From the NCBI RefSeq assembly GCF_042219825.1, contig NZ_JBHJHQ010000007.1, positions 271,395 through 335,394 on the forward strand: 64,000 nt of DNA. Direction: 5' to 3'. How positions within the stretch are numbered: position 1 is the first letter of the stretch; each line of letters opens with the position of its first letter. A program made the position numbers and the translations under genes. The notes under the pieces were generated by a model. That model searched no databases. It was not told where the DNA came from and saw only the letters and a program-made list of their open reading frames with translations. Shown piece after piece: positions 27,739 to 38,110 of this stretch. The stretch is from JBHJHP01 sp042219825 (GTDB lineage Bacteria; Bacteroidota; Bacteroidia; Bacteroidales; UBA5342).

Positions 27739-28510
27739 CACCCTTTAAAACATAGTGTGGACGATAGGCAAATTCCTTGATGGTTTCTGTGGTTGATATG
27801 CCTGAAAGCACCAGACAGGTGTCAATTTCTGCTTCTATCCCGGCTACAATATCAGTATCCATACGGTCGCCTATAATAATGGTATCTTCACGTTGAATAC
27901 CCAACTTTTTCAGGGCGATGCGCATCATTAGTGGATTAGGCTTACCTACAAAATAGGCCTGTTTGCCTGTAGCCAGTTCAATGGGAGAAATCAATGCTTT
28001 TGTGGCAGGAGCGATGCCGTTTTCAATTGGACCGGTCAGGTCAGGATTGGTTCCAACCAGTTTAGCCCCTTTGTTAACCAGGTTAACTGCTTTTTCGATG
28101 ACTTCGTAGCTGTAGGACCGCGCTTCCCCCATCACCACGTAATCCGGATCGATGTTGTTGCTGGAATAGCCGGCGTTGTAAAGTGCATTGATCAATCCGG
28201 CTTCGCCAATGATATAGGCGCTGCCATTTGGCTTTTGATTCTGCAGAAAAGTAGCAGTGGCCAGGGCGCTGGTGTAAAAATGTTCGGGCCCCACATCGAG
28301 TCCCATTCGCGACAGCTTCCCCTGTAATTCTTTAATGGTACGTTCGCTGGAATTTGTGAGGAATACAAATTTCTTATTCTCCTCCTTAAGCCAGCCAACA
28401 AATTCTTTTACCCCGTCCAGAATTTTGTTACCATGATATATCACACCATCCATGTCACAGATAAATCCGGATTTGTTGCGGATATTTTCAACCATTGCTT
28501 TTTTTGTCAT
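27710..28510 (-). CDS. HAD-IIA family phosphatase (NagD-like)
   Basis: A 266-residue cytoplasmic phosphatase; ATG 28510 is preferred to the TTG one codon upstream. Motif I is D19-M-D21-GVI; motif II is in FVFLTNSS; the C2A cap contains YVVMGEARSYSYEVIEKA; motif III/IV is YFVGKPNP...IIIGDRMDTDIVAGIEA. Members remove phosphate from sugar phosphates, nucleotides or phosphoglycolate; the exact substrate cannot be read. It runs against the PL1 gene with a 29-base tail-to-tail overlap and away from GH127, with a 265-base divergent promoter region. Confidence 0.88.
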   Translation of the reverse strand: MTKKAMVENIRNKSGFICDMDGVIYHGNKILDGVKEFVGWLKEENKKFVFLTNSSERTIKELQGKLSRMGLDVGPEHFYTSALATATFLQNQKPNGSAYIIGEAGLINALYNAGYSSNNIDPDYVVMGEARSYSYEVIEKAVNLVNKGAKLVGTNPDLTGPIENGIAPATKALISPIELATGKQAYFVGKPNPLMMRIALKKLGIQREDTIIIGDRMDTDIVAGIEAEIDTCLVLSGISTTETIKEFAYRPHYVLKGVNEIVKDYM

Positions 28511-28775
28511 CAATACACTGTTTTTTATGCTTTCTAAGCACTTTTTTTCAGGCGTTAAATTACAACCTTTCTTTATGTTATCACTTATTTCTGTTCGTTT
28601 TTTAATTCTGTATTATCAGAATTAGATTAAATGAAATGTTTTTTATGCAGGATTGGTTTATTTTGTAATAGTAGAAGCTGGAATCTGAATCTATCCGGAG
28701 GCTGGTCAATGCTTTTAAAAAAATATTAGTTTAATTTGTAATATTGCAATTTCCCGGAGAATAAACACATTAAGC

Positions 28776-31142
28776 ATGAAAACCTTAAAAAGTATAATAG
28801 TTATTATTTGCCTGATCCCGGCATTTTTGACTGCACAGGTCAAAGAACAACTGGAACTTTTCCCGTTAAACTCGGTACGTCTGCTTGAAAGTCCTTTTAA
28901 GCATGCAGAAATGAAGGATTTGGAATATATTCTGGCGCTTGATCCTGATCGATTGCTTGCGCCTTATCTGAAGGAAGCCGGTCTGGAACCCAAGGCAGAA
29001 AATTACCCAAACTGGGAGAATACAGGATTGGATGGACATATTGGAGGCCATTATCTTTCAGCTCTTGCAATGATGTATGCTGCAACCGGCGATCAGCGTA
29101 TGAAAGAGAGAATGGATTATATGCTCAGTGAACTGAAACGGTGTCAGGATAATCATGACGATGGCTACCTGGGTGGTGTTCCGGGAGGACGTGCAATGTG
29201 GAAGGAAATTGCCGAAGGACATATTGATGCAGGTGCTTTCAGCCTGAATAAAAAATGGGTGCCTTTGTATAATATTCATAAAATTTATGCCGGATTGCGT
29301 GATGCATATCTTTTTGGCGGAAGTGAAGAGGCTAAGGAGATGTTGATAAAACTGACAGACTGGGCTATCAAACTGGTATCAAACTTGTCTGAGGATCAGA
29401 TACAGGATATGCTGCGAAGTGAGCATGGCGGATTGAATGAAGTGTTTGCAGATGTGGCTTTTATTACAGGAAATGAGAAATATCTGACTCTTGCCAAACA
29501 ATTCTCCCATCATTATGTGCTTAATCCCTTGCTTCAGCACGAAGACAAACTGACCGGAATGCACGCCAATACGCAGATTCCAAAAGTAATAGGGTTTAAA
29601 CGTATTGCTGAATACGATGGGGATACAACATGGGCCGATGCTGCCCGTTTCTTCTGGGAAACCGTCGTGGATAACCGGACTGTCACAATTGGAGGGAACA
29701 GTGTACGAGAACATTTCAATCCGGTGGATGATTTTTCAGGAATGATCAATAGCGAGCAGGGTCCTGAAACTTGTAATACCTATAACATGCTCAAGTTGAC
29801 TAAAATGTTGTTTCTGTCCGATCCGGACGTTAAATACATGGATTATTATGAGCGGGCATTGTATAATCATATCCTGTCAACAGAGGAACCGGATAGAGGA
29901 GGGTTCGTATATTTTACACCCATGCGTCCGGGGCACTACAGGGTATATTCTCAGCCCGAAACCAGCTTCTGGTGTTGTGTTGGTTCAGGTCTCGAAAACC
30001 ATACCAAATACGGTGAGCTGATCTATGCCCATGACGGTGATGATCTGTATGTAAACCTGTTTATTCCATCTACACTTGACTGGAAGAAGAAAGGCATTAA
30101 AATTACCCAGAACACAGCATTTCCGGATAAGGAAAAGACAGAATTAACGCTTGGTTTAAAAAAGAAATCAAAATTTGGAATACATATCCGGTATCCGGAA
30201 TGGATCACAAAAGGGGGGATGACCGTTTCCGTGAATGGGGAACCGGTTGAAATTCCGGATCAGCCCGGAGAATATGTAACCATATACCGAAAATGGAAAG
30301 ATGGTGACAACATAAGTGTCTCCCTTCCGATGCATACAACAGTGGAGCAAATTCCTGATGGCGAACATTATTTTTCTATTCTTCACGGGCCGGTAGTGTT
30401 AGCGGCCAAAACAACAACAGATAATATGCCGGGACTCTATGCCGATGCCAGCCGCGGAGGACATATTGCATCAGGAGAAAAAATTCCGTTGCAGGAAATG
30501 CCGATTATTGTAAGCGAACCGGATCAGATTGCCGCAAAAGTCAAGCCGGTAAAGGGCGAAGCACTAACATTTACCCTCGACGATCTCTATTCAGGAGATT
30601 ACAACAACCTGACGTTAATGCCGTTTTACAGGCTGCACGATTCACGCTATATTATCTACTGGCAAAGTGAAACGGAAGATGCTGTAAAGGAAATTAAAGC
30701 TGAGATCGCCGCTAAAGAAGCAGCCGAACAGGAACTGGAACGCAACACTGTTGATCTGATCTATCCAGGAGAACAGCAGCCGGAATCGGATCATTTTATA
30801 AAATTTGAGCGATCCAATGCCGGAGTCAATGCCGGCAAACACTGGCGCGATGCACAGGGATGGTTCAGTTATGAATTAAGAAATCCTGATAGGGTACCCG
30901 TAAAACTACGTGTGATGTATTTCAGCGCTGACCGTGGCCGGAATTTCAATATCCTGGCTAACGATAAGGTGATTGCAGAAGTGAATTTAAGAGGCAGGAG
31001 AGGAAATGACTTTTATACGGTAGACTATGATATTCCTGAGGACGTAGCGATAAACACTTCGGGTACATTTACTGTTAAGTTTGAGGCAAAGGAAGGTTCG
31101 GTAGCCGGAGGAGTTTATGAAGTCAGGTTGCTGAATAAATAG
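28776..31142 (+). CDS. Beta-L-arabinofuranosidase, GH127
   Basis: Releases L-arabinofuranose from pectin side chains or arabinans. The 788-residue exported protein has the GH127 (alpha/alpha)6 barrel: NTGLDGHIGGHYLSALAMMYA, KWVPLYNIHKIYAGL and SEHGGLNEVFADVA. Glu331 and Cys333 (PETCNTYNML) and Cys400-Cys401 (SFWCCVGSG) correspond to the zinc-bound cysteine-glutamate active site of the family. The C-terminus has two extra beta domains, the last of which (KLRVMYFSADRGRNFNIL...GGVYEVRLL) looks like a carbohydrate-binding module. The signal peptide is AFLTAQ. It is the last gene of the main pectin block. Confidence 0.93.
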   Translation: MKTLKSIIVIICLIPAFLTAQVKEQLELFPLNSVRLLESPFKHAEMKDLEYILALDPDRLLAPYLKEAGLEPKAENYPNWENTGLDGHIGGHYLSALAMMYAATGDQRMKERMDYMLSELKRCQDNHDDGYLGGVPGGRAMWKEIAEGHIDAGAFSLNKKWVPLYNIHKIYAGLRDAYLFGGSEEAKEMLIKLTDWAIKLVSNLSEDQIQDMLRSEHGGLNEVFADVAFITGNEKYLTLAKQFSHHYVLNPLLQHEDKLTGMHANTQIPKVIGFKRIAEYDGDTTWADAARFFWETVVDNRTVTIGGNSVREHFNPVDDFSGMINSEQGPETCNTYNMLKLTKMLFLSDPDVKYMDYYERALYNHILSTEEPDRGGFVYFTPMRPGHYRVYSQPETSFWCCVGSGLENHTKYGELIYAHDGDDLYVNLFIPSTLDWKKKGIKITQNTAFPDKEKTELTLGLKKKSKFGIHIRYPEWITKGGMTVSVNGEPVEIPDQPGEYVTIYRKWKDGDNISVSLPMHTTVEQIPDGEHYFSILHGPVVLAAKTTTDNMPGLYADASRGGHIASGEKIPLQEMPIIVSEPDQIAAKVKPVKGEALTFTLDDLYSGDYNNLTLMPFYRLHDSRYIIYWQSETEDAVKEIKAEIAAKEAAEQELERNTVDLIYPGEQQPESDHFIKFERSNAGVNAGKHWRDAQGWFSYELRNPDRVPVKLRVMYFSADRGRNFNILANDKVIAEVNLRGRRGNDFYTVDYDIPEDVAINTSGTFTVKFEAKEGSVAGGVYEVRLLNK

Positions 31143-31201
31143 ATTACTCTTTTGATCCGGTTTTGTTTTTGTATACAGGCAATTAAATTCAACGATCTAA
31201 C

Positions 31202-31274
<73 letters not shown>

Positions 31275-31278
31275 CAAA

Positions 31279-31310
31279 AAAAGCCATCCGTCAGCTGACG
31301 GATGGCTTTT
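31279..31310. terminator. Bidirectional terminator between tRNA-Lys and ppiD-like gene
   Basis: A perfect palindrome built on AAAAGCCATCCGTCAG and its inverse, with A-runs on one side and T-runs on the other. It can end both the tRNA transcript and the converging minus-strand gene. Confidence 0.9.
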
Positions 31311-31331
31311 ATATTGTGTTTACATTTCTTT

Positions 31332-33452
31332 CTAATAGAACTTAACCCTTCTGTCGTCAATCTCGGCTTTATCCTTAAGCGCATTGAATGTCTGGTAATT
31401 TGCACGGTAAACATACCCCTGGGCAAGCTGTTGTTTTTCCTGATCCAATGTAGGAACACTTTTATTTTCTTCTTCACTGACCACACGGAAAACATAAACT
31501 GCATTATCACCTTTAACGGGTTCAGAAATTTCGTTTACAGGCGCTTTCACAACAGCTCCTATCAGTGAAGGAACATATCCGTTAGCTCCCTGAATATAGT
31601 AAGAACCAAAGGTAATATTTGATGCTGATTTAATTTCAGCTCCTTCTTTTTGAGCCAGCGATGAAAGGGTCTGACTTTCGGCTTTAGCAGCATTGATTTC
31701 CTTAATAAGGTATTCTGCCTGCTTATCTTTTAACAGTTCCGCGCGAATAGAACCTTCTACTTCTTCAACCGGCTGAATGCCTTTGTCACGAATTTCCGTC
31801 ACAACAGCAATCACGAACCTGTCGCCCAGTTCCTGTACATCAGACAGTTTTCCAAGCTCTGCATCATTGAACGCCCAGCGAATCAGCTCACGACTGTTAT
31901 CCATGTTGTTCACTTTTTTATCACTTGATTTTACTGTAGCTGCAGTATGATGAATCTTCGCAATTGAAGGATCCTCTTTTACAGCTTTTTCAAATTTTTC
32001 GTACGTATTGTTTTCGCCAAGAAATTTACTTGCTTCGCTATAAACATCACGGTAAGTATCTGTTGATGGTTCAACATTTCTCGAAAGTGTGGCTAGTAAT
32101 ACTTTATCCACATTTTTGCTCTTGTCCTGAACCAAAATGATGTGAGTTCCATAAGTTGATTTAGCTTCAACTATTTCACCAACTTTTGCATTCACACACG
32201 CTTCATTAAAGCCCGGAACCATCATTCCATCCTGGAACCATCCAAGTTCACCGCCTTTTTTAGCGCTTCCCTGATCCTTGGAAAATTGTTCTGCCAGCTC
32301 AGTAAATTTACTTTTGTTATTCTTTAAAACTGTATAAATACTGTCTGCCAGTTCCTGTGTGCGTTCTGCTGTAGCTTCCTGAATCAAAATATGTTTGGCT
32401 TCAATTGAATCCGGACGCATTGCCTCGTCAACTAATTTTACTACAACATATGCATCAGAAGCATTGTCTTTATAAGGGCCGTAAACAGCTCCTGGTTTGC
32501 TTTCATCCACGAAATCCTTCAAACGGGCATCAACTGCATCCTTATCCTGATAACGATCTACGAAGCGACTGTCTGAGTTAAGATTTACATATCGGGCAAT
32601 TTCTTCCTGATCGTTAATAGACTTAATTTCCGTAGCAGCTTTTTCCGCCCATTCCTTTACATCTGCATCATCCTTATCAGATGCTTTAATGTCAAATTCA
32701 ACATATTCGATCTTTCTTGAAGCATCCTGCTTATAGTCATCCTTGTGAGCACTATAGTACGTTTCAATTTCAGAATCAGATACTTTTAATGTTGAATCCT
32801 TAACAGAAGTAAAAGGTTTAGAGAAGAATTCAATGTTCTTTGACTTCTTGCTGTTTTCTGTTACGAATTCAGCTTCCTTGGAGTTAGCGTACAAACCTTT
32901 TGCGATAAGTGTGTTGTATTTTTCAAATAACCTCTGACTTACAATTTCTTTTTCCCAGTATAGCCAGTATGCTTTTGCAGCCGGGTCATTCTCCTTTTGT
33001 TTCAGAAAATTCAGTACGGCAGACTTATTAACCTGACCTGTCTGACGGTTTCCAAACAATTGTCTGACAATAGGAGATAAGTGATCACCCTGAACCAGGT
33101 CGAACAATTCATCTTCTGAAACTGCGAGGCCCAATTCATTATACTCATCGCCCATGATGTACTCTCTCTGAATGTTGTTCCAAACCTGATCGTGGATCAT
33201 ATCAACAGTTTGCTGATCAAGCGACTGGGTCTGCTGACTTTGCTTGTAGATTTCAGTCAGTTCCTGAATTTTATTCTGTAATTCATCGATCATCACCGCG
33301 TGACCGTTAATGTCGGCAACCTCGCGTTGTGATTGACCAAAGAAAGTTGATCTTGACTTAAAGAGATCGCCCAAAATAAATGCGGCCATGGCAACGCCAA
33401 TCACCACAATCAACAACACTGCCCTATTTCTGATCTTTTCTAAAGTAGCCAT
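31332..33452 (-). CDS. Peptidyl-prolyl isomerase PpiD/SurA-like periplasmic foldase
   Basis: A 706-residue membrane-anchored chaperone. One N-terminal TM helix (VLLIVVIGVAMAAFILGDLF) is followed by a SurA_N-like helical domain (INGHAVMIDELQNKIQE...) and a rotamase domain near residues 345-445: AKHILIQ, KFTELAEQFSKDQGSAKKGGELGWFQDGMMVPGFNEA and THIILVQ. A second, degenerate PPIase-like segment may follow. It would help outer-membrane and secreted proteins fold, useful to a cell exporting many lyases. The gene converges on tRNA-Lys. Length and layout match the Bacteroidota PpiD-type proteins. Confidence 0.88.
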   Translation of the reverse strand: MATLEKIRNRAVLLIVVIGVAMAAFILGDLFKSRSTFFGQSQREVADINGHAVMIDELQNKIQELTEIYKQSQQTQSLDQQTVDMIHDQVWNNIQREYIMGDEYNELGLAVSEDELFDLVQGDHLSPIVRQLFGNRQTGQVNKSAVLNFLKQKENDPAAKAYWLYWEKEIVSQRLFEKYNTLIAKGLYANSKEAEFVTENSKKSKNIEFFSKPFTSVKDSTLKVSDSEIETYYSAHKDDYKQDASRKIEYVEFDIKASDKDDADVKEWAEKAATEIKSINDQEEIARYVNLNSDSRFVDRYQDKDAVDARLKDFVDESKPGAVYGPYKDNASDAYVVVKLVDEAMRPDSIEAKHILIQEATAERTQELADSIYTVLKNNKSKFTELAEQFSKDQGSAKKGGELGWFQDGMMVPGFNEACVNAKVGEIVEAKSTYGTHIILVQDKSKNVDKVLLATLSRNVEPSTDTYRDVYSEASKFLGENNTYEKFEKAVKEDPSIAKIHHTAATVKSSDKKVNNMDNSRELIRWAFNDAELGKLSDVQELGDRFVIAVVTEIRDKGIQPVEEVEGSIRAELLKDKQAEYLIKEINAAKAESQTLSSLAQKEGAEIKSASNITFGSYYIQGANGYVPSLIGAVVKAPVNEISEPVKGDNAVYVFRVVSEEENKSVPTLDQEKQQLAQGYVYRANYQTFNALKDKAEIDDRRVKFY

Positions 33453-33668
33453 TTAATGTTCTTATTTTTATTATACAAATGGGTTTTTTAAACAAGGGTA
33501 CGAAGATACAAATTTTAGTGAATTAACATATTATCAACCTTTTTTTTATTACTGTTTCTGCTGTAAGGCATTTTTTAGTATTTGGCAAGGTTCAAAAGTC
33601 TTCTGAACGCCCTTTAAATACTTCAACTGAACAAGCTGGCCAAAGGATGAGAATATGTATTTCCTAAT

Positions 33669-34979
33669 CTATAAAAATATAAGTTGTGTCACGACATAAA
33701 CCGGCAACAGTACAACTAAAGAAAATTTCAAAATATACCCAAAGAAACTTGGCATCTCAATTTTATTTTCTTCAGCAATTGCTTTAACCATAAAGTTTGG
33801 TCCATTACCGATGTATGTCATAGCGCCAAAAAATACAGCACCCAAACTAATTGCTTTCAACATTACTTCTGATATATGTGCGACAAGGCCGGGCGCATTC
33901 GGATCACCAACTAAACCTAATGCAAGGTTGTGGAACGAAACGGCAGTTGGAGCATTATCAAGAAATGAGCTTAATATCCCTGTCGCATAATAAAACTGAT
34001 ACGACTTCGTCAGTCCAAAGGATTGAGCATTTTGTTCCAGATACATTAATGCTGGTACCATTGTAATAAAAATACCGAGAAACAGAAATGCGACCTCAAG
34101 AATCGGGGCCCAGGTGAATTTATTGGATTCGTAACGCATTTTTTTGTCTGTAAATATCAACGACAAAACTGCCATTAACAAAATAACTCCTTCCCGGATA
34201 AATCCATGGTAATGGTTTTCGTGTATTTTATGAATGTAATGTTCGTTTAATAAGGCAACAGAAAGAATTACGCCCAATAAGAACAGAAAATTTATATTTC
34301 CTTTCAATTTAATCGGCTCAATATGTTCGTGGTCCTCTTTTATTGCCTTTGGAGTTTCTTTTTTGTGGTAATATCTGTCCGTAAAATAGTAAATAACCAG
34401 CAGAACAGCTACAACAAAAGCCCATTGTGGCGCAAGACTAAAGAACCACTGGAACGGTGCTCCCCTTAAATAAAGCAAAAACAATGGTGGGTCTCCAAGT
34501 GGTGTTAGCATACCGCCGGCATTAGCGACAATCGCTATAAAAAATAATATTGTATGAACTTTATATTTTCTTTCAATATTGGTTTTGATGATTGGCCTGA
34601 TGAGCAACATTGCAGCCCCGGTTGTTCCCATAAAAGATGCAAGAATACCTCCAATCGCAAGAAATAATGTATTAATAGAAGGTTTTGCCTCTATATCACC
34701 TTCAAGATGAATTCCTCCGGTTATCACAAACAACGCTCCAAGCAAAACAATAAAAGGAACGTAATCAAAAAGAATCTGATGTTCAACATTAAGCAACAAA
34801 CCTCTTGACGCCATTAGTATTACAACCGGGATTCCCAATGCCAGCGAAACGATCAGTTTATTTTTATTCTGCTCCCACCAGTGTTCAAAGAGTAAGGGAC
34901 CAATTGCGATAAAAAGAAGCATGACCACAAAAGGGATTGACAACCACAGTGGCATACTTTCGATAACTCCATGTTCCAT
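33669..34979 (-). CDS. NhaD-like sodium:proton antiporter (ion transporter superfamily)
   Basis: A 436-residue inner-membrane protein with about 11-12 hydrophobic segments. Motifs ILASFMGTTGAAMLLIRPI, ANAGGMLTPLGDPPLFLLYLRG and LSSFLDNAPTAVSFHNLAL match sodium:proton antiporters of the CitMHS/NhaD group, with the two half-repeats of the IT fold each containing a re-entrant loop. A histidine-rich stretch (EDHEHIEPIKL) lies in a cytoplasmic loop near the middle. It likely exports sodium in exchange for protons, consistent with a marine or brackish habitat (inference). Confidence 0.85.
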   Translation of the reverse strand: MEHGVIESMPLWLSIPFVVMLLFIAIGPLLFEHWWEQNKNKLIVSLALGIPVVILMASRGLLLNVEHQILFDYVPFIVLLGALFVITGGIHLEGDIEAKPSINTLFLAIGGILASFMGTTGAAMLLIRPIIKTNIERKYKVHTILFFIAIVANAGGMLTPLGDPPLFLLYLRGAPFQWFFSLAPQWAFVVAVLLVIYYFTDRYYHKKETPKAIKEDHEHIEPIKLKGNINFLFLLGVILSVALLNEHYIHKIHENHYHGFIREGVILLMAVLSLIFTDKKMRYESNKFTWAPILEVAFLFLGIFITMVPALMYLEQNAQSFGLTKSYQFYYATGILSSFLDNAPTAVSFHNLALGLVGDPNAPGLVAHISEVMLKAISLGAVFFGAMTYIGNGPNFMVKAIAEENKIEMPSFFGYILKFSLVVLLPVYVVTQLIFL

Positions 34980-35108
34980 AGATAGATTTTTTAGATTATT
35001 AGATTCTTTATAACTGAGCCTAAAATATAAAATTATTAAATACCGTACAGCAAAAATTACTGGTAGATATATCTGATTTTCAGAAACAATATTGACTAAT
35101 CCAATAAT

Positions 35109-36896
35109 TTAGTCGAGTTTTAAAACAGCCAGGAAAGCTTTCTGCGGCACTTCTACGTTTCCGATCTGTTTCATCTTTTTCTTTCCCTTTTTCTGTTTTT
35201 CAAGCAACTTGCGTTTACGGGTGATATCGCCTCCGTAACATTTAGCGGTCACATCCTTCCTTACTGCCTTTACTGTTTCCCGGGCAATAATTTTTGACCC
35301 GATAGCAGCCTGAATGGCTATATCAAACTGTTGTCTTGGAATCAGTTCCTTTAGCTTCTCACACATTCTCCGTCCCATATTATAGGCATTATCCACATGA
35401 AGCAGTGCAGATAAGGCATCCACCGATTCACCATTCAGCAGGATATCAAGCTTAATGAGTTTCGAAGGTTTATATCCTATGGTGTAATAATCGAATGAGG
35501 CATATCCTTTGGAAACACTTTTCAGTTTGTCGTAGAAATCAAATACGATCTCTCCCAACGGCATATCAAACTGAAGTTCCACGCGGTGTGCTGTATGAAA
35601 GTCCTGTTTTTTCAGCTCAGCCCTTTTATTCAGGCAAAGCGTCATAATCTGGCCAAAATAATCGGGATGTGTTAGTATGGTTGCCCTGATAAATGGTTCT
35701 TCAATGCGTTCGATATGTGTTGGATCCGGCAGTTCACTTGGGGTGTAAACATCCTTTGCTTCGCCCTGCTTGGTATAAACCTTGTACAATACGTTCGGTA
35801 CCGTAGTAATCACGTTCATATCGTATTCCCGGTCCAGACGCTCCTGTATGATCTCCATGTGAAGCAGTCCGAGAAATCCGCAACGGAAGCCAAAACCAAG
35901 CGCTGCAGAAGATTCCGGCTCAAACGTAAGAGATGCATCATTCAGCTGCAGCTTTTCCACTGCTGCCCGCAGATCCTCGTAATCATCAGAATCAATAGGG
36001 TAAACACCCGCAAATACCATGGGTTTTACTTCTTCGAAACCGGAAATGGCCTTATCACATTTTCTTTTTACATGGGTAATGGTATCGCCCACTTTTACCT
36101 CGCGTGATGTTTTAATCCCGGAAATGATATAGCCCACATCACCTGTTCTAAGTACATCGCGGGGTTGCATGGAAAGCCTTAACACACCTATCTCATCGGC
36201 ATAATATTCCTTGCCGGTATTGACAAACTTCACCAGATCACCTGTCTTAATCTCTCCGTTCACAATTTTAAAATAGGCAATGATGCCTCTGAAAGAGTTA
36301 AATACAGAGTCGAAAATCAAGGCCTGTAGCGGTGCTTCGGGATCACCCAAGGGAGGTTTAATACGATGCACAATAGCTTCCAGTATCTCATCCACACCTT
36401 GCCCTGTTTTACCACTTGCCCGGATTATATCCTCAGGATCCACGCCAAGCAGTTCAACAATTTCTTCTTCCACCTCCTCGGGCATGGCATTGGGCAGATC
36501 CATTTTATTCATCACCGGAATGATTTCCAGGTCGTGTTCCAGGGCCAGGTACAAGTTTGATATGGTCTGAGCCTGGATACCCTGTGTGGCATCAATGATC
36601 AGCAACGCACCTTCGCAGGCAGCGATTGACCGCGATACTTCGTACGAAAAATCCACGTGTCCCGGAGTATCAATAAGGTTCAGTTTATATTTTTTACCTT
36701 CCAGCTCATAATCCATCTGGATGGCATGACTTTTAATGGTGATGCCCCTCTCTCTCTCCAAATCCATACTGTCAAGAACCTGTTCCTGCAAAGCTTTTCC
36801 TGTTACAGTATGTGTTCGTTCAAGTAACCTGTCGGCCAGGGTACTTTTCCCATGGTCGATGTGTGCAATGATGCAAAAGTTACGTATATGATCCAT
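35109..36896 (-). CDS. lepA: Elongation factor 4 (LepA)
   Basis: A ribosome-bound GTPase of 595 residues, full length. The G motifs are AHIDHGKSTL (G1), RERGITIKSHAI (G2), DTPGHVDF (G3), NKMDLP (G4) and SGKTGQG (G5). The domain VI signature RQQFDIAIQAAIGSKIIARETVKAVRKDVTAKCYGGDITRKRKLLEKQKKGKK region is present (basic C-terminal tail). It acts on the ribosome in translation or subunit biogenesis. The ATG at 36896 is the only sensible start. Confidence 0.97.
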   Translation of the reverse strand: MDHIRNFCIIAHIDHGKSTLADRLLERTHTVTGKALQEQVLDSMDLERERGITIKSHAIQMDYELEGKKYKLNLIDTPGHVDFSYEVSRSIAACEGALLIIDATQGIQAQTISNLYLALEHDLEIIPVMNKMDLPNAMPEEVEEEIVELLGVDPEDIIRASGKTGQGVDEILEAIVHRIKPPLGDPEAPLQALIFDSVFNSFRGIIAYFKIVNGEIKTGDLVKFVNTGKEYYADEIGVLRLSMQPRDVLRTGDVGYIISGIKTSREVKVGDTITHVKRKCDKAISGFEEVKPMVFAGVYPIDSDDYEDLRAAVEKLQLNDASLTFEPESSAALGFGFRCGFLGLLHMEIIQERLDREYDMNVITTVPNVLYKVYTKQGEAKDVYTPSELPDPTHIERIEEPFIRATILTHPDYFGQIMTLCLNKRAELKKQDFHTAHRVELQFDMPLGEIVFDFYDKLKSVSKGYASFDYYTIGYKPSKLIKLDILLNGESVDALSALLHVDNAYNMGRRMCEKLKELIPRQQFDIAIQAAIGSKIIARETVKAVRKDVTAKCYGGDITRKRKLLEKQKKGKKKMKQIGNVEVPQKAFLAVLKLD

Positions 36897-37072
36897 TAAA
36901 ATTATTTTCCTGTTTTGGATTGCAAATATATATATAAATCACAATTTATGAATGCAGTAGCGTCAAGGTTTTGAGCTCACTCCTGTATATCATCCCAACC
37001 GTGCATTCGTTAAAATTTTAAACGCTGTTTCTACGCGTCTGCATATAAAATAAGATGGAATGTTTTTGTAAG

Positions 37073-37101
37073 CTTTTCCAAAGTTCAAAACTTTGGAAAA
37101 G
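37073..37101 (-). terminator. Hairpin downstream of aldo/keto reductase gene
   Basis: A perfect 13-bp stem (CTTTTCCAAAGTT / AACTTTGGAAAAG) with a 3-base loop lies 31 bases beyond the stop of the minus-strand reductase. The U-run after it is weak, so termination is likely but not certain. Confidence 0.6.
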
Positions 37102-37131
37102 TTTAGCCTCCTAAAACCAGAACAATACGGA

Positions 37132-37965
37132 TTAAAAATTAAAATTTTCCGGATCGGGCCCAACACGCTGGTTACGGTCAAGCGCATTAATAGCCCTCAT
37201 TTCTTCTTCGCTGAGTTCAAAATCAAAAATATCCACATTTTGTCTGATCCTTTCGGGGTGCACAGATTTTGGAATCGTTACTGTGCCACGTTGAAGGTTC
37301 CAACGCAGGGTTACCTGCACAGGAGACTTACCGTATTTTTTACCGATTTCGTTTAACAGCATCACATCCAGAACACCTCCCTGCATCAGCGGACTCCAGG
37401 CTTCGTGCTGTATGCCTTTTGATTTGCAGAAATCCACCAACGATTGCTGAACAAGATACGGATGAAATTCCACCTGGTTCACTGCAGGAATGACCTCGGC
37501 CATTTTTAATAATTCTGTTAAATGCACTTCATGAAAATTGCTGACCCCGATGGCACGAATTAAACCTTCCTTATATAGCTTTTCAAATGCCCTCCACGTA
37601 TCTGTAAATTTCCCTTTAACCGGCCAGTGTACCAAATACAAATCCAGGAAATCCATTTGCAGTTTTTTCAGACTAACTTCAAACGCTTTCAACGTTTTTT
37701 CATAACCCTGATCTGAGTTCCAGACTTTAGTGGTGATAAAAATATCTTTACGGTCAACATCAGACTTAGCTAGTGCATTTCCTACGCCGGCTTCATTATG
37801 GTAAAACGAAGCGGTATCAATATGCCTGTAACCTGCTTCAAGAGCTGACAATACAGCCGTTTCAACTTCCTCTCCGTCTTTGGTCAGATAAACGCCAAGT
37901 CCCAGATAGGGCATTTCTACTCCGTTATTCAATGTTACTGTTCCTGCTAAATCTGTAATGTTCAT
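37132..37965 (-). CDS. Aldo/keto reductase
   Basis: A 277-residue NADPH-dependent oxidoreductase of the AKR family, cytoplasmic. The catalytic tetrad is visible: Asp50 and Tyr55 in GYRHIDTASFYHNE, Lys in FITTKVWN, His in LYLVHWP. The NADP(H) end IPKSVHPERIRQNVDIFDFELS is standard. It would reduce aldehydes such as methylglyoxal or sugar-derived carbonyls. It stands alone between lepA and fabD with hairpins on both sides. Confidence 0.92.
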   Translation of the reverse strand: MNITDLAGTVTLNNGVEMPYLGLGVYLTKDGEEVETAVLSALEAGYRHIDTASFYHNEAGVGNALAKSDVDRKDIFITTKVWNSDQGYEKTLKAFEVSLKKLQMDFLDLYLVHWPVKGKFTDTWRAFEKLYKEGLIRAIGVSNFHEVHLTELLKMAEVIPAVNQVEFHPYLVQQSLVDFCKSKGIQHEAWSPLMQGGVLDVMLLNEIGKKYGKSPVQVTLRWNLQRGTVTIPKSVHPERIRQNVDIFDFELSEEEMRAINALDRNQRVGPDPENFNF

Positions 37966-38062
37966 ATTTTTAAGACTTAAGATTAAAGATTTATGATATA
38001 AGACAACCTGATTTTATAATGAGTCAGGTCCCAGTTTGTTCAAAGGTTAACAAAGCTACAAA

Positions 38063-38090
38063 AAAAGCCGATCCCAACGGAACGGCTTTT
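38063..38090 (-). terminator. Terminator of fabD
   Basis: The stem AAAAGCCG / CGGCTTTT with an inner TCC/GGA extension lies 21 bases beyond the fabD stop. On the minus strand it ends in a T-run. Confidence 0.8.
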
Positions 38091-38110
38091 ACATATATCT
38101 TTTAAATGTT

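Noticed and set aside
35715..36107. 130-residue open frame on the plus strand
   Set aside because: Antisense inside lepA, a conserved full-length gene.
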